A stretch of 64,000 bases of DNA from Psychrobacillus sp. INOP01. GTDB lineage: Bacteria > Bacillota > Bacilli > Bacillales_A > Planococcaceae. The notes under the pieces are model-generated. The model worked only from the letters and a program-made list of their open reading frames with translations. It was not told the DNA's origin and did not search any database. Position 1 is the stretch's first letter. Each line of letters opens with the position of its first letter. Shown piece by piece: positions 1-12,736 of this stretch. The translations under genes and the position numbers were made by a program. The stretch lies in the NCBI RefSeq assembly GCF_018140925.1, contig NZ_CP073315.1, positions 1,364,001 through 1,428,000 on the forward strand, given 5' to 3'.

Positions 1-1104
1 ACGAGCTAAGCCTTTGTCGATTAACGCAAGTAACACACGTTGAGAGTAGATTAAACCAAGAGTTGAATCCATATTGCGTTTCATATTCTCTGGGAAAACA
101 GTTAAGTTTTTCACAATATTCCCAAAGCGATTCAGCATATAGTTAAGTGCAATCGTTGCATCCGGTAAAATAACACGTTCTGCAGATGAGTGAGAAATAT
201 CTCTTTCATGCCATAATGCTACATTTTCATATGCTGTCATCATGTAACCACGGATAAGTCTAGATAGCCCAACCATGTTTTCAGATCCGATAGGATTCCG
301 TTTATGTGGCATAGCAGAAGAACCTTTTTGACCTTTTGAGAAGAACTCCTCTACTTCACGTGTTTCTGATTTTTGAAGACCACGAATTTCTGTAGCAAAT
401 TTCTCAATAGAAGTAGCAACTAATGCGATAACACTTAAGTATTGTGCATGACGATCACGTTGTAATGTTTGAGTAGAAATTGGTGATGCAGCTAAACCTA
501 ATTTTTCACATACATATTGCTCTACAAATGGATCGATGTTTGCATATGTTCCAACAGCACCGGACATCTTACCTGTTTCAATTACTTTTGCAGCAGCTTC
601 AAAACGTTCTAGGTTACGTTTCATTTCCTCTGTCCATAGAGCTAGCTTTAATCCGAAAGTGGTTGGCTCTGCATGAACTCCATGCGTACGTCCCATCATT
701 ACTGTGTATTTATGTTCTTTTGCTTTGTTTTCTAAGATTTCGATAAAGTTTTCAATATCTTTACGCAAAACAACGTTTGCTTGCTTAATGATATAAGAAA
801 GAGCTGTATCTACTACATCCGTAGAAGTAAGTCCGTAATGCACCCACTTACGCTCTTCTCCTAATGTTTCTGATACGGCACGAGTGAACGCCACTACGTC
901 ATGTCTTGTTTCTTTTTCAATTTCTAAAATACGTTCTACATCAAAGGAAGCATTTTTACGAAGAAGAACTGTATCTTCTTTTGGAATGTCTCCAATTTCA
1001 GCCCAAGCCTCACAAGCTAGGATTTCTACTTCTAACCATGCATTGTATTTATTTTGTTCTGTCCAAATTGCTCCCATTTCTGGGCGAGTATAACGTTCTA
1101 TCAT
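1..1104 (-). CDS. purB: Adenylosuccinate lyase, 3' end cut by the window edge
   Basis: Adenylosuccinate lyase acts twice in purine synthesis, releasing fumarate from SAICAR and from adenylosuccinate, in the cytoplasm. The reading frame opens at an ATG at 1104 behind an AGGAGG site and stays open for 368 codons to the left edge. It begins [20 protein letters not shown] and carries the fumarase/lyase superfamily signature [11 protein letters not shown], plus GRTHG and TSTDVVD active-site segments. The family is about 430 residues long, so roughly 60 C-terminal residues are missing. It follows purK by 16 bp, so it is third in the purE-purK-purB operon. Identification is secure. Confidence 0.96.
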   Translation of the reverse strand, partial: MIERYTRPEMGAIWTEQNKYNAWLEVEILACEAWAEIGDIPKEDTVLLRKNASFDVERILEIEKETRHDVVAFTRAVSETLGEERKWVHYGLTSTDVVDTALSYIIKQANVVLRKDIENFIEILENKAKEHKYTVMMGRTHGVHAEPTTFGLKLALWTEEMKRNLERFEAAAKVIETGKMSGAVGTYANIDPFVEQYVCEKLGLAASPISTQTLQRDRHAQYLSVIALVATSIEKFATEIRGLQKSETREVEEFFSKGQKGSSAMPHKRNPIGSENMVGLSRLIRGYMMTAYENVALWHERDISHSSAERVILPDATIALNYMLNRFGNIVKNLTVFPENMKRNMDSTLGLIYSQRVLLALIDKGLAR

Positions 1105-1120
1105 TTAATTTCCTCCTAGT

Positions 1121-2242
1121 TTATAACCAAATTTTAGATTGTTCTATTTCATTTAATGTCTGTTCTATATCTGTTGATAGGATTGTTACATGTCCCATCT
1201 TTCTATTCTCTTTCGCTTCGCTTTTGCCATACAAGTGAACTGACCAGTTTGGATATTTGGCAAGATTATTTGTTACAGGAATGACATGCTGGCCTAATAT
1301 ATTCACCATGACTGTTTCTATCCAAAGCTTTGGTTCTCTTAGAGGCCACCCACAGATAGCTCTCACATGCTGATGAAATTGAGAAATATTACACGTTTCG
1401 ATTGAGTAGTGTCCTGAATTATGTGGTCTCGGTGCTAATTCGTTTATTAATAGTTCATTATTCTCTAAAACAAACATTTCAACCGCAAGTGTGCCTATTA
1501 AATTTAGACGGTTGGCAATTTTTTTAGCGGACTCTATTGCTTTTGAAGAAAGTGATTCATCAACACGAGCTGGCACAATCGTTTCATGTAAAATGTGATT
1601 TACATGAATATTTTCACCAATCGGTAAGCAATACGTGTCACCACTTCCATTACGCTGTACTATGACCGATATTTCCTTCGTAAATGGAACAAAGGCTTCA
1701 GCGATACAAGCAGAATGAGCAAACAAAGATTTTGCTAAAGATAGTTGCTCTTTTGTTTGAATTATTTGCTGCCCTTTGCCGTCATATCCTCCACGAGAGG
1801 TCTTAACTACACATGGAAAGCCTACTTTATCAATTCTTTGCTCTAACTCTTCATACGTACTAGCTTCGACAAATTTCGCAATCGGTACACCAGCTGACTG
1901 GATTTCTTTTTTTTCAAGAATACGATCTTGAGTGATTCTCACTAATTCCGCTCCTTGAGGAACATAAGCAATCTCTGATAATCTCTTTAAACCAGCATAA
2001 TCAATATTTTCAAACTCATAGGTTATAACATCGCTGACCTCTGCTAACTCCTCTAACGCCGTTTCATCATTGTACGGGGCAACAATTTGTATATCGGAAA
2101 CCTGTCCGCAAGGTGAATCTATCGTAGGATCTAAAACCGCTACCTTAAATCCAGCTTCCTTTGCAGCTAGTGCCATCATTCGACCAAGCTGCCCGCCACC
2201 AATAATTCCTATCGTCTGTCCTGGATAAATTACTTTTGTCAT
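1121..2242 (-). CDS. purK: N5-carboxyaminoimidazole ribonucleotide synthase
   Basis: PurK is an ATP-grasp enzyme that joins bicarbonate to AIR to give N5-CAIR, the substrate of PurE. The 373-residue product has the N-terminal nucleotide-binding [11 protein letters not shown] motif, the ATP-grasp core with [12 protein letters not shown] around residue 150, and the metal-binding [11 protein letters not shown] segment around residue 270. The length is normal for the family. Its ATG overlaps the purE stop codon as ATGA, which indicates translational coupling. It is controlled with purE by the upstream guanine riboswitch. Confidence 0.96.
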   Translation of the reverse strand: MTKVIYPGQTIGIIGGGQLGRMMALAAKEAGFKVAVLDPTIDSPCGQVSDIQIVAPYNDETALEELAEVSDVITYEFENIDYAGLKRLSEIAYVPQGAELVRITQDRILEKKEIQSAGVPIAKFVEASTYEELEQRIDKVGFPCVVKTSRGGYDGKGQQIIQTKEQLSLAKSLFAHSACIAEAFVPFTKEISVIVQRNGSGDTYCLPIGENIHVNHILHETIVPARVDESLSSKAIESAKKIANRLNLIGTLAVEMFVLENNELLINELAPRPHNSGHYSIETCNISQFHQHVRAICGWPLREPKLWIETVMVNILGQHVIPVTNNLAKYPNWSVHLYGKSEAKENRKMGHVTILSTDIEQTLNEIEQSKIWL

Positions 2243-2727
2243 TGAAGTTCACCATTGCTTTCAAATACTTTGTTTTTCGTATCTTCTCTTCGCTTTTCAA
2301 GACGTTCTGCTAACTCATGATCTAGGATAGAAAGGATTTGAGCGGCAAGTAATCCTGCATTTGTAGCTCCAGCCTTTCCTATTGCAACAGTTGCCACCGG
2401 TACTCCACCTGGCATTTGAACAATCGATAATAATGAATCTAATCCGTTTAGTGCTTTAGATTGAACTGGCACCCCGATAACCGGAAGTGTTGTCTTAGCT
2501 GCAACCATACCTGGTAAATGTGCTGCGCCACCAGCTCCTGCAATAATCACCTGTATTCCACGTGATCTTGCTTCCTCTGCATATTCAAACATTAAGTCTG
2601 GTGTTCGATGTGCAGATACTACTCGTTTTTCATAAGGTATATGAAGCTCCTCAAGAATCTCGCAGCTATATTTCATTGTCTCCCAGTCACTAGAGCTACC
2701 CATTATCACACCAATTTTTGTATTCAT
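2239..2727 (-). CDS. purE: N5-carboxyaminoimidazole ribonucleotide mutase
   Basis: PurE moves the carboxyl group of N5-CAIR to carbon 4, giving CAIR. The 162-residue protein shows the class I PurE signature [13 protein letters not shown] at its start, then SAHRTPD and the [12 protein letters not shown] loop that forms the active site. It is the first gene of the pur operon in this window. Its start is preceded by GAAGGGA and lies about 105 bp downstream of the riboswitch terminator. The order purE-purK-purB is that of Bacillus subtilis. Confidence 0.97.
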   Translation of the reverse strand: MNTKIGVIMGSSSDWETMKYSCEILEELHIPYEKRVVSAHRTPDLMFEYAEEARSRGIQVIIAGAGGAAHLPGMVAAKTTLPVIGVPVQSKALNGLDSLLSIVQMPGGVPVATVAIGKAGATNAGLLAAQILSILDHELAERLEKRREDTKNKVFESNGELQ

Positions 2728-2831
2728 TATTTATCGTCCCTTCTGTCAAATTCACCTCGGCATCGAAACTAAAACTCAGGCGATTACATCGAGCTTAATG
2801 GATTAACCTAAGGTATAAATGTTGTAAGCAT

Positions 2832-2890
2832 AAAAAATTCCCCAAATAAACTACTCTCTCTATGAAAGAAAAGCAGTTTACTTAGGGAAC
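2832..2890 (-). terminator. Riboswitch-controlled terminator in the purE leader
   Basis: Read on the minus strand, a long stem pairs TTCCCTAAGTAAACTGCT with AGTAGTTTATTTGGGGAA and is followed at once by six T. It lies between the guanine aptamer and purE, the position expected of the expression platform. Guanine binding should favour this hairpin and stop transcription. Confidence 0.88.
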
Positions 2891-2960
2891 ATAATTGCCC
2901 AGTTTGTGTCGGAAATAACATAAACAAACACATCCTTTTGCAGTATCCATAAGTCGCTTT

Positions 2961-3041
2961 CCCTCATAGTCCAGTCATTACGGTGACTTGGTAGAGACGC
3001 TAAAGCCAATCCTTTAGCATATATGGGGATATAATCGTCTA
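2961..3041 (-). promoter_or_regulatory. Guanine-class purine riboswitch upstream of purE
   Basis: On the minus strand the aptamer shows P2 as GCTAAAG pairing with CTTTAGC, the junction GTCTCTACC, P3 as AGTCA pairing with TGACT around the L3 loop CCGTAA, and the J3/1 segment GGACTATG. The C in GACTATG is the base that pairs with guanine or hypoxanthine; adenine riboswitches have T there. Loop L2 reads GATTGG, slightly shorter than the usual GATATGG. The P1 stem has one bulged A. The match to the family is strong. Confidence 0.93.
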
Positions 3042-3052
3042 TTTCTATTCAT

Positions 3053-3081
3053 ATTTTAACAACTTAAATGGAAGACGTCAA
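3053..3081 (-). promoter_or_regulatory. SigA-type promoter of the purE operon
   Basis: On the minus strand, -35 TTGACG (3081-3076) and -10 TAAAAT (3058-3053) are separated by 17 bp. They sit just upstream of the aptamer, so the transcript would begin a few bases before P1. Confidence 0.8.
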
Positions 3082-3086
3082 CGCTT

Positions 3087-3130
3087 AAATACGAACGATT
3101 AATTTTCAGATAACTTTATTGTTCGGTTTT
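3087..3130. promoter_or_regulatory. Inverted PurBox pair (PurR operator)
   Basis: Two inverted copies of the PurR box AWWWCCGAACWWT are visible. The plus-strand copy AAATACGAACGAT is at 3087-3099. The minus-strand copy AAAACCGAACAAT is at 3118-3130 and matches perfectly. They are 18 bp apart, directly upstream of the purE promoter. The same 18-bp gap recurs before the purine permease at 12.6 kb. By analogy with B. subtilis PurR, this operator represses when PRPP is low. Confidence 0.82.
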
Positions 3131-3147
3131 AGGTCAGATTATCGCTA

Positions 3148-3333
3148 TTAAGTTTCTTTAATTCCTTTCAACATAATTAATTGTCTTACCGGTACAGGTT
3201 GACCGTCAACCTCTGCAAAAAGCGGCTCCTCTCTCCGTCCTGCAATCTGGAAACCATCTTTAGTCATTCTTTCTAAACACTCAGTAATACTTTCATTCTC
3301 TCCAACTTCAAACCATTTTGTTTCTTTCTTCAT
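3148..3333 (-). CDS. yebG: YebG-like NETI-motif protein
   Basis: A 61-residue cytoplasmic protein of unknown function, with an NESITE segment where the family has its NETI motif. The start ATG overlaps the stop of yebE as ATGA, so the two are translationally coupled. In B. subtilis yebE and yebG also precede purE. Position and sequence agree, but no biochemical role is known. Confidence 0.82.
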   Translation of the reverse strand: MKKETKWFEVGENESITECLERMTKDGFQIAGRREEPLFAEVDGQPVPVRQLIMLKGIKET

Positions 3334-3872
3334 TTAAATAATTTTCCTTTCTTAATGGATTTAACCCAAAATCCACCGTGAATTGACTTAGGTTCATACG
3401 CAATTATGAAAATTTTCGGATCAAGATCTTTAAGTCTCGCATACAGTTTTAACTCATATTTTCGTGGTGTTAATATTTGAAGGGCTTGTCTCTCACCTTG
3501 TCGACCATTTGCATGCCAATCAGTAACCCCATACCCTTCTTCTCTTAATATTACTGGTAAGTTTAATTTCGTATCTGTGGAGATTGCATTAACCATAATA
3601 TACCCAAGCGCCATTTTTTCTTCAATTTTCGTTCCGATAACAACTCCAGTCCCATACCCTACCGCATAAGCAACCAAATTTTGAATCTCATTTAAGTTAT
3701 CTAAAACTAGACCTAGTCCTACTATATATATTACCACTTCTACCATGCTTATTAATGCAGCGATATAGCGGTATCCTTTTAATGTAAGAATCATTCGCAA
3801 AGTAAAGAAAGTAACGTAGACAATATTAATAGAAAAGATAATAACTACCATTAAGATTGCAGATGAATCCAT
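3330..3872 (-). CDS. yebE: UPF0316 membrane protein, YebE family (DUF5698/DUF2179)
   Basis: A 180-residue protein with three predicted N-terminal membrane segments (about residues 5-25, 35-57 and 62-80). A C-terminal soluble DUF2179 domain begins around residue 105 ([13 protein letters not shown] and [16 protein letters not shown]). Function is unknown; a small-ligand sensor is sometimes supposed for DUF2179. The start has an AGGAG site. The neighbours yebG and purE match the B. subtilis order. Confidence 0.85.
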   Translation of the reverse strand: MDSSAILMVVIIFSINIVYVTFFTLRMILTLKGYRYIAALISMVEVVIYIVGLGLVLDNLNEIQNLVAYAVGYGTGVVIGTKIEEKMALGYIMVNAISTDTKLNLPVILREEGYGVTDWHANGRQGERQALQILTPRKYELKLYARLKDLDPKIFIIAYEPKSIHGGFWVKSIKKGKLFK

Positions 3873-4316
3873 CCAATCAACTCCTAATATGTTTTTATAT
3901 TGTTCCTCATTATCGCATATAGTGACACAATTTCAAGGAATTCAAGCTTGCTTTAATTAGAAGAATATCTTAAGCCCTAACAACAATCTTCTGCGACGAA
4001 GTTTGCGTAGGAGCAAGCAAAGGAAGAACTTCACTTAAGACTCTTTTGCCTTTACATAAATTCTCAAAGTTAGACAGCTACTGTGAAAAAAGGTATATAC
4101 TTTCTAAACTTTTATATAATCGCAAGCGCTCTAAATATTACTTAGAAAATTTAATTATTTATTGAATTTAAATTTTCTAATATCTAAATGACAAATAGCA
4201 TTAAAGATAGTACAATACACTAATTGAGTGAAGTATTTAAATGTAAGAATTATTCTACTCTATTTCATGAGTGCTAGTAACAAATTTAACCAGTTTCTAA
4301 ATAGGGGGATCAGTCA
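3873..4316. other. Intergenic stretch without a recognisable gene
   Basis: About 440 bp between divergent genes. It is AT-rich from 4080 on. The segment 3970-4030 is GC-richer, with short imperfect repeats of a GCGTAGGAGCAAGC type that look like a degraded interspersed repeat. No start with a ribosome binding site, RNA gene or terminator was seen, apart from the TAGGGGG site of the next gene. Confidence 0.5.
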
Positions 4317-4643
4317 ATGCATGGACAAGCTAGGAAAAGATATACGCAAACAACACAAGAACAAAAAAAGTATGCAGTACAAGAAGTTCTTAAAAATGGA
4401 CGAGGACGCAAAGCAGTAGCAGAAGAATTGAATGTGAGTGTCAATTCAATCACGACATGGATAAGAAAATTTAAAGAAGCTGGTGAAAACGGTCTCTCCT
4501 CCTATTCTCAAGAAGAAATAATGCGTCTTAAAGAAATAGAAAAAAAATATAATGAACAGCAAGAATTGGAGTTGCTTAAAAAGCTCCCCATTTATATCCA
4601 CTTAAAAAAGCTTCCCTACCCTCAAAAGTTAAAGAAGCTTTAA
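4317..4643 (+). CDS. Helix-turn-helix transposase-like protein (IS3 OrfA type), likely remnant
   Basis: The 108-residue product has an N-terminal basic region and a helix-turn-helix around residues 30-60 (GRKAVAEELNVSVNSITTWIRKFKEAG), as in the first ORF of IS3-family elements. A short coiled coil EEIMRLKEIEKKYNEQQ follows, where OrfA proteins carry a leucine zipper. The last 20 residues are lysine/leucine/proline-rich and do not look like a normal OrfA end. No OrfB or terminal inverted repeats were found nearby, so this is probably a decayed element. A TAGGGGG site lies 8 bp upstream of the ATG. A free-standing regulator is possible. Confidence 0.55.
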   Translation: MHGQARKRYTQTTQEQKKYAVQEVLKNGRGRKAVAEELNVSVNSITTWIRKFKEAGENGLSSYSQEEIMRLKEIEKKYNEQQELELLKKLPIYIHLKKLPYPQKLKKL

Positions 4644-4795
4644 AAATTTTTTAATGTATTTTAGCAACGACCACATAAATATACTTTTCTTAACGTTACC
4701 TGAACAGAGTGGGCAAGTTAGAATTGAACCAGTCTAATTGTCTGCGAGCGAGACAATGCACCAAATTTTTCTCCTTTCTTTTCAACAAAATATAC

Positions 4796-4835
4796 AAAAA
4801 AAGCCGCTACCGATAACTCGGTAACGACTTTTTCT
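4796..4835 (-). terminator. rrn terminator, distal copy
   Basis: On the minus strand GTCGTTACCGA pairs with TCGGTAGCGGC around GTTA (two G-U pairs), followed by at least six T. Nearly identical terminators follow each of the three 5S-like genes. Confidence 0.88.
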
Positions 4836-4840
4836 TTGAT

Positions 4841-4959
4841 GCACAGCGACGTCCTACTCTCACAGGGGGAGACCCCCAACTACCATCGGCGCAAGAGCTT
4901 AACTTCCGTGTCCGGGGCTGCGAATGCAGATGGGCCGCAGATTTCTTCGTCAGCTGCAC
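4841..4959 (-). rRNA. Divergent 5S-like rRNA, distal tandem copy (possible pseudogene)
   Basis: The 3' two-thirds, from the ACGGAAGTTAAGCTCTT segment to the end, match the true 5S gene of this operon almost base for base. The 5' 45 or so bases are unrelated. Total length is still about 119 nt. The new 5' end can still pair with the 3' strand as helix I (GTGC, AGC and GACG with their complements). Helix II is reduced to AAGA/TCTT, and the usual helix III partner CCGT is absent. A spacer homologous to the 23S-5S spacer precedes it and a terminator follows. It is therefore a whole duplicated module rather than a random fragment. Confidence 0.6.
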
Positions 4960-5098
4960 TCGTTCGATTCTCGCGTATGTTATACGCTCTGAGCCTCTCT
5001 CCATTGCTTCCTTGAACTCTTTGCCCTCTACTTTCTCGCACACTTTCTTATGGAGAAAGACTGCCTACGGCTTATTTGTTCGGATCTAGTATAGACAG

Positions 5099-5135
5099 AA
5101 AAAGCCGTTACCGATAATTCGGTAACGACTTTTTC
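5099..5135 (-). terminator. rrn terminator, middle copy
   Basis: Same stem as the copy at 4796 (CGTTACCGA pairing with TCGGTAACG), followed by a T-run on the minus strand. It ends the middle 5S-like module. Confidence 0.88.
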
Positions 5136-5141
5136 TTTGGT

Positions 5142-5260
5142 GCCCAGCGACGTCCTACTCTCACAGGGGGAGACCCCCAACTACCATCGGCGCAAGAGCT
5201 CAACTTCCGTGTCCGGGACTGCGAATGCAGATGGGCTGCAGATTTCTTCGTCAGCTGCAC
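5142..5260 (-). rRNA. Divergent 5S-like rRNA, middle tandem copy (possible pseudogene)
   Basis: A near-identical sister of the distal copy, offset by about 300 bp. It shares the same non-5S 5' half, including a CTGC-ATTC-GCAG mini-hairpin, and the same upstream spacer with the GCGTATAACATACGC hairpin. The 3' part matches true 5S, with one change (GAGCTCAAC for GAGCTTAAC on the plus strand). The paired 5' and 3' ends, constant length and private terminator argue that the module duplicated as a unit after the 5' half diverged. Confidence 0.6.
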
Positions 5261-5399
5261 TCGTTCGAGTCTCGCGTATGTTATACGCTCCGAGCCTCTC
5301 TCCATTGCTTCCTTGAACTCTTTGCCCCTCTACTTTCTCGCACACTTTTTTATGGAGAAAGACTGCCTACGGCTTTATTTATTCTGTTTTATTATAGAC

Positions 5400-5437
5400 A
5401 AAAAAAGTCGCTACCGATAACTCGGTAACGACTTTTT
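5400..5437 (-). terminator. rrn terminator after the canonical 5S gene
   Basis: On the minus strand CGTTACCGA pairs with TCGGTAGCG around GTTA, followed by a T-run. It lies immediately after the 5S 3' end. Read-through here would be needed to transcribe the two extra 5S-like modules, unless they have promoters of their own. Confidence 0.88.
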
Positions 5438-5444
5438 CTATGGT

Positions 5445-5560
5445 GCCCAGCGACGTCCTACTCTCACAGGGGGAGACCCCCAACTACCATCGGCGCTGAA
5501 GAGCTTAACTTCCGTGTTCGGTATGGGAACGGGTGTGACCTCTTCGCCATCATCACTAGA
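5445..5560 (-). rRNA. rrf: 5S ribosomal RNA
   Basis: A 116-nt gene with the standard Bacillus 5S landmarks CGAAGAGGTCACACCCG, CCGAACACGGAAG, TTAAGCTCTTCAGCGCC and GTGAGAGTAGGACG. The 5' TCTAGTGATG pairs fully with the 3' strand as helix I, which fixes both ends. It lies about 190 bp downstream of the 23S gene. Confidence 0.97.
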
Positions 5561-5747
5561 CTCTTCGGCTTTCAATATACTTCGCATTGCGTTGTCAACT
5601 TCATTCGTTCCGTCAGTCACGTACGTTAGTACGCTCCTTCCTTCTCTCAATCGTTTCCTAGCACTGCTTGTATCTTGAAACCCTCTTATAACAGAGTGCT
5701 TGTTCACTCAAAACTGGATAAACGACATTGTTACGTTAAACAAATTT

Positions 5748-8674
<2,927 letters not shown>

Positions 8675-8865
8675 TAAAAGTTAAAAAGTCTTACACATCA
8701 TGATTACCGAAGTAATCACAACTTGAATTTCTTGTTGTTTATTGTTTCAATGTCGTTTTATCCAGTTTTCAAAGAACAAGTATCGAATCTTCATATAAAA
8801 ATGAACATTCAAAACTGAACTGCAAAACGTTAAGATACAGATAAAAATCTGTATTCCGATATTAT

Positions 8866-10427
<1,562 letters not shown>

Positions 10428-10599
10428 GAGAACTTAAAAAGCTCATTTGTTTTGCTGGCATCATCATTAAATGATGTCAAAATTGTTTTGCTATCAAACT
10501 AACTAAGTTAGTTGATAAGCTGTATGTCTTAACGTTTTGCATGTTCAGTTTTCAATGTTCATGTTGTTTAAGTTGTCGTCTTGTTTCAGCGACCTTTGT

Positions 10600-10629
10600 A
10601 TCTTAACACCCTTTTAACGACTTCGTCAA
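10600..10629 (-). promoter_or_regulatory. Proximal rrn promoter
   Basis: On the minus strand, -35 TTGACG (10629-10624) and -10 TAAGAT (10605-10600) are 18 bp apart, about 170 bp before the 16S gene. The leader in between contains imperfect inverted repeats, as expected for precursor processing. Confidence 0.75.
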
Positions 10630-10658
10630 CACCTTTTTAAAAAGTATGTGTGTGAAAT

Positions 10659-10687
10659 ACAATAACATTTTATTCAGATAAATGCAA
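10659..10687 (-). promoter_or_regulatory. Possible distal rrn promoter
   Basis: TTGCAT (10687-10682) and TATTGT (10664-10659) with 17 bp between them, in AT-rich DNA that could act as an UP element. Tandem promoters are usual for Bacillus rrn operons, but the hexamers here are only moderate. Confidence 0.45.
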
Positions 10688-10689
10688 CT

Positions 10690-10982
10690 ATTAACGAATT
10701 ATTATATAACTCCTTGAAAACACTAGCTTTAAGTCAATAAATTGATTCTATTATTAAACTTACATCTATTAATATTCCTCGTTTTGATAATACTTTAAAG
10801 TCTAGTTTACGTAAGTATATATAACTTCTACTATATATTTCATCATCAATTTTAATATTTAGAACGAACTCTAAGTAGATAAGGTTATAATTTATATTAT
10901 CCAATTCATCCGCATGACAACCAATCCCCCAATAAATAACTCCTTTTTTTATTTCAATTAAAATACCTCTATATAAAATAAA
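10690..10982. other. AT-rich gap between the permease and the rrn promoters
   Basis: About 290 bp of AT-rich sequence. A 110-codon minus-strand frame runs through it but starts inside the permease gene, crosses the permease terminator and has no ribosome binding site. I treat the region as non-coding. Confidence 0.5.
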
Positions 10983-11018
10983 CAAAAAAGAGAGGCAAGT
11001 CGCCCCTCTCTGTCTATA
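10983..11018 (-). terminator. Terminator of the purine permease gene
   Basis: On the minus strand AGAGAGG pairs with CCTCTCT across GGCGACTTG, followed by a T-run. It begins a few bases after the permease stop codon. Confidence 0.8.
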
Positions 11019-11022
11019 CATA

Positions 11023-12354
11023 TTATAGGAAGATAAAATAACAAAGGAATATGACCCATAAACCATACATTATTGGATGTATTTCTTTAATGCGTCCTGC
11101 AACGATCATTGTAATTGGGTAGAATAAGAATCCAATTGCGATACCAGTTGCAATAGAATAAGTTAATGGCATTGCAATAATTACGAAGAAAGCAGGCACT
11201 GCAATTTCAAATTTTCTCCATTCTATATTGCCAAGAGAAGATACCATTAATACTCCAACTATAATTAACGCTGGCGCAGTAACATAAGAAGTAACTACAC
11301 TTAATATTGGATAGAAGAATAATGCCAATAACATTAGTACTCCTGTTACTACTGCTGCAAAACCTGAACGTGCCCCCGCTGCAACACCTGCAGTCGATTC
11401 TACATAACTAGTAGTAGTTGAAGTTCCCGCTACCGCTCCAGCTGTTGTAGCGATTGCATCAGCTAATAATGCTTTACCCGCACGCGGTAATTTGTTACCT
11501 TTCATCAATCCAGCCTGGTTTGCTACAGATATTAATGTTCCAGCTGTATCAAAGAAGTTTACAAATAAGAAAGTAAGTACTACAACTAAAAATTGAGTTG
11601 TCAATAAAGAAGATGGATCATTAAAAATCGGATCAAGTGCAGCTCCAAATGTCGGGCTGATATCTGGAATCTTACTTACGACTCCGGTTGGTAGTGGTAC
11701 TAGGCTGAAGATCATCCCAACGATAGCAGTAATTAGCATACCATAGAAAATTCCACCTTTAACGCCTTTCACCATCATAATCACTGTAATTACAAGTCCA
11801 AAAATTGTTAATAAAATATTTGGATCCGTTAAGTCTCCTAGTCCAACGATTACAGAAGGATCACTCACGATAATTTTAGAATTTTGCAAACCTACGAAGG
11901 TTATGAACAAACCAATTCCAGCGCCCACTGCATATTTTAGCTCCGTTGGAATTGCATTAATGATTGTTTCACGAATACCGGTTAATGAAAGAAGAATAAA
12001 GATAATACCTGCCACAAAAACCCCGGTTAAGGCAATTTGCCATGATATCCCAAAATCCAATACTACTGTAAAAGCAAAAAATGCATTTAATCCCATTCCT
12101 GGTGCTAGTGCAATTGGGTATTTCGCTAATACTCCCATTAATATAGAACCAAGACCTGCTGCAAGGGCAGTAGCCGTAAACACAGCACCTTTATCCATAT
12201 GCATAAAGTCAGGTAATCCTTCTACTGATTCAAGCGATAGTATCATCGGATTTACTACGAGGATGTACGCCATTGCTAGGAATGTCGTTAAACCACCAAT
12301 AATTTCACTGCGGTAGTTAGTACCTAATTCATCAAACTGAAAATATTTTTTCAT
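11023..12354 (-). CDS. pbuG: Purine permease of the NCS2/AzgA type (hypoxanthine/guanine)
   Basis: A 443-residue integral membrane protein with about 12-13 hydrophobic segments. It starts MKKYFQFDELGTNYRSEIIGG, the N-terminus of the AzgA-like branch. Conserved transport segments are MAYILVVNP, GMGLNAFFAF, FVNFFDTAGTLISVANQAGL and GTSTTTSYVESTAGV. PbuG of B. subtilis takes up hypoxanthine and guanine and sits next to guaA, as here. A guanine riboswitch and a PurR box pair precede it, so it is co-regulated with purE. The exact substrate is inferred from family and context. Confidence 0.9.
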   Translation of the reverse strand: MKKYFQFDELGTNYRSEIIGGLTTFLAMAYILVVNPMILSLESVEGLPDFMHMDKGAVFTATALAAGLGSILMGVLAKYPIALAPGMGLNAFFAFTVVLDFGISWQIALTGVFVAGIIFILLSLTGIRETIINAIPTELKYAVGAGIGLFITFVGLQNSKIIVSDPSVIVGLGDLTDPNILLTIFGLVITVIMMVKGVKGGIFYGMLITAIVGMIFSLVPLPTGVVSKIPDISPTFGAALDPIFNDPSSLLTTQFLVVVLTFLFVNFFDTAGTLISVANQAGLMKGNKLPRAGKALLADAIATTAGAVAGTSTTTSYVESTAGVAAGARSGFAAVVTGVLMLLALFFYPILSVVTSYVTAPALIIVGVLMVSSLGNIEWRKFEIAVPAFFVIIAMPLTYSIATGIAIGFLFYPITMIVAGRIKEIHPIMYGLWVIFLCYFIFL

Positions 12355-12383
12355 AATTTCCTCCAGTTATTGTCTGTATAACA

Positions 12384-12421
12384 GAAAAAAGCATACGACT
12401 AGTCAATCAGTCGTATGCTTT
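12384..12421 (-). terminator. Riboswitch terminator before the purine permease
   Basis: On the minus strand AAAGCATACGACT pairs with AGTCGTATGCTTT around a 7-nt loop, with a T-run directly after. It lies between the aptamer and the gene. Confidence 0.92.
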
Positions 12422-12460
12422 AGTATCTCAAGTAAGGGAAGAACTATTCTTCTTCCTCTT

Positions 12461-12533
12461 AATCGTAGTCGAATCATTTACGGTGATTCGGTAGAGACTT
12501 TTGGGCCATATTCCCAACGTTATACGACGACAT
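12461..12533 (-). promoter_or_regulatory. Guanine-class purine riboswitch upstream of pbuG
   Basis: On the minus strand: P1 TCGTA/TACGA, P2 TTGGG/CCCAA with L2 AATATGG, the junction GTCTCTACC, P3 CGAATCA/TGATTCG with L3 CCGTAAA, and J3/1 GACTACG. The C in GACTA marks guanine specificity. All kissing-loop bases are present. Confidence 0.95.
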
Positions 12534-12550
12534 AATTAAATTATGTAAGT

Positions 12551-12579
12551 AATATAACATCATTATTTTAGAAAATCAA
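12551..12579 (-). promoter_or_regulatory. SigA-type promoter of pbuG
   Basis: TTGATT (12579-12574) and TATATT (12556-12551) on the minus strand, 17 bp apart, about 20 bp upstream of the riboswitch. Confidence 0.72.
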
Positions 12580-12583
12580 TACT

Positions 12584-12627
12584 AAATCCGAACATTATTC
12601 AAATAAATTGCAAAATAGTTCGTTAAT
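12584..12627. promoter_or_regulatory. Inverted PurBox pair (PurR operator) before pbuG
   Basis: AAATCCGAACATT at 12584-12596 is a perfect PurBox. The inverse copy at 12615-12627 reads ATTAACGAACTAT on the minus strand, with one mismatch. The gap is 18 bp, the same as before purE. The pair lies directly upstream of the -35. Confidence 0.82.
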
Positions 12628-12736
12628 ATGACAATTCCACCGATACAAAACTCAAAACACGAAAGCACATTTGAGCCATAGTATAATAAAAGAATCTAAT
12701 CGATAATTTCGTTTTCATATAGAAGGAGTGTGCATA

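Noticed and set aside
4807-5707. Protein frames across the 5S-like genes (ADGSWGSPPVRVGRR type)
   Set aside because: These are translations of 5S rRNA and its spacer, a common false annotation.
10734-11066. 110-codon minus-strand frame
   Set aside because: It starts inside the permease gene, crosses the permease terminator, has no ribosome binding site and is AT-driven in composition.
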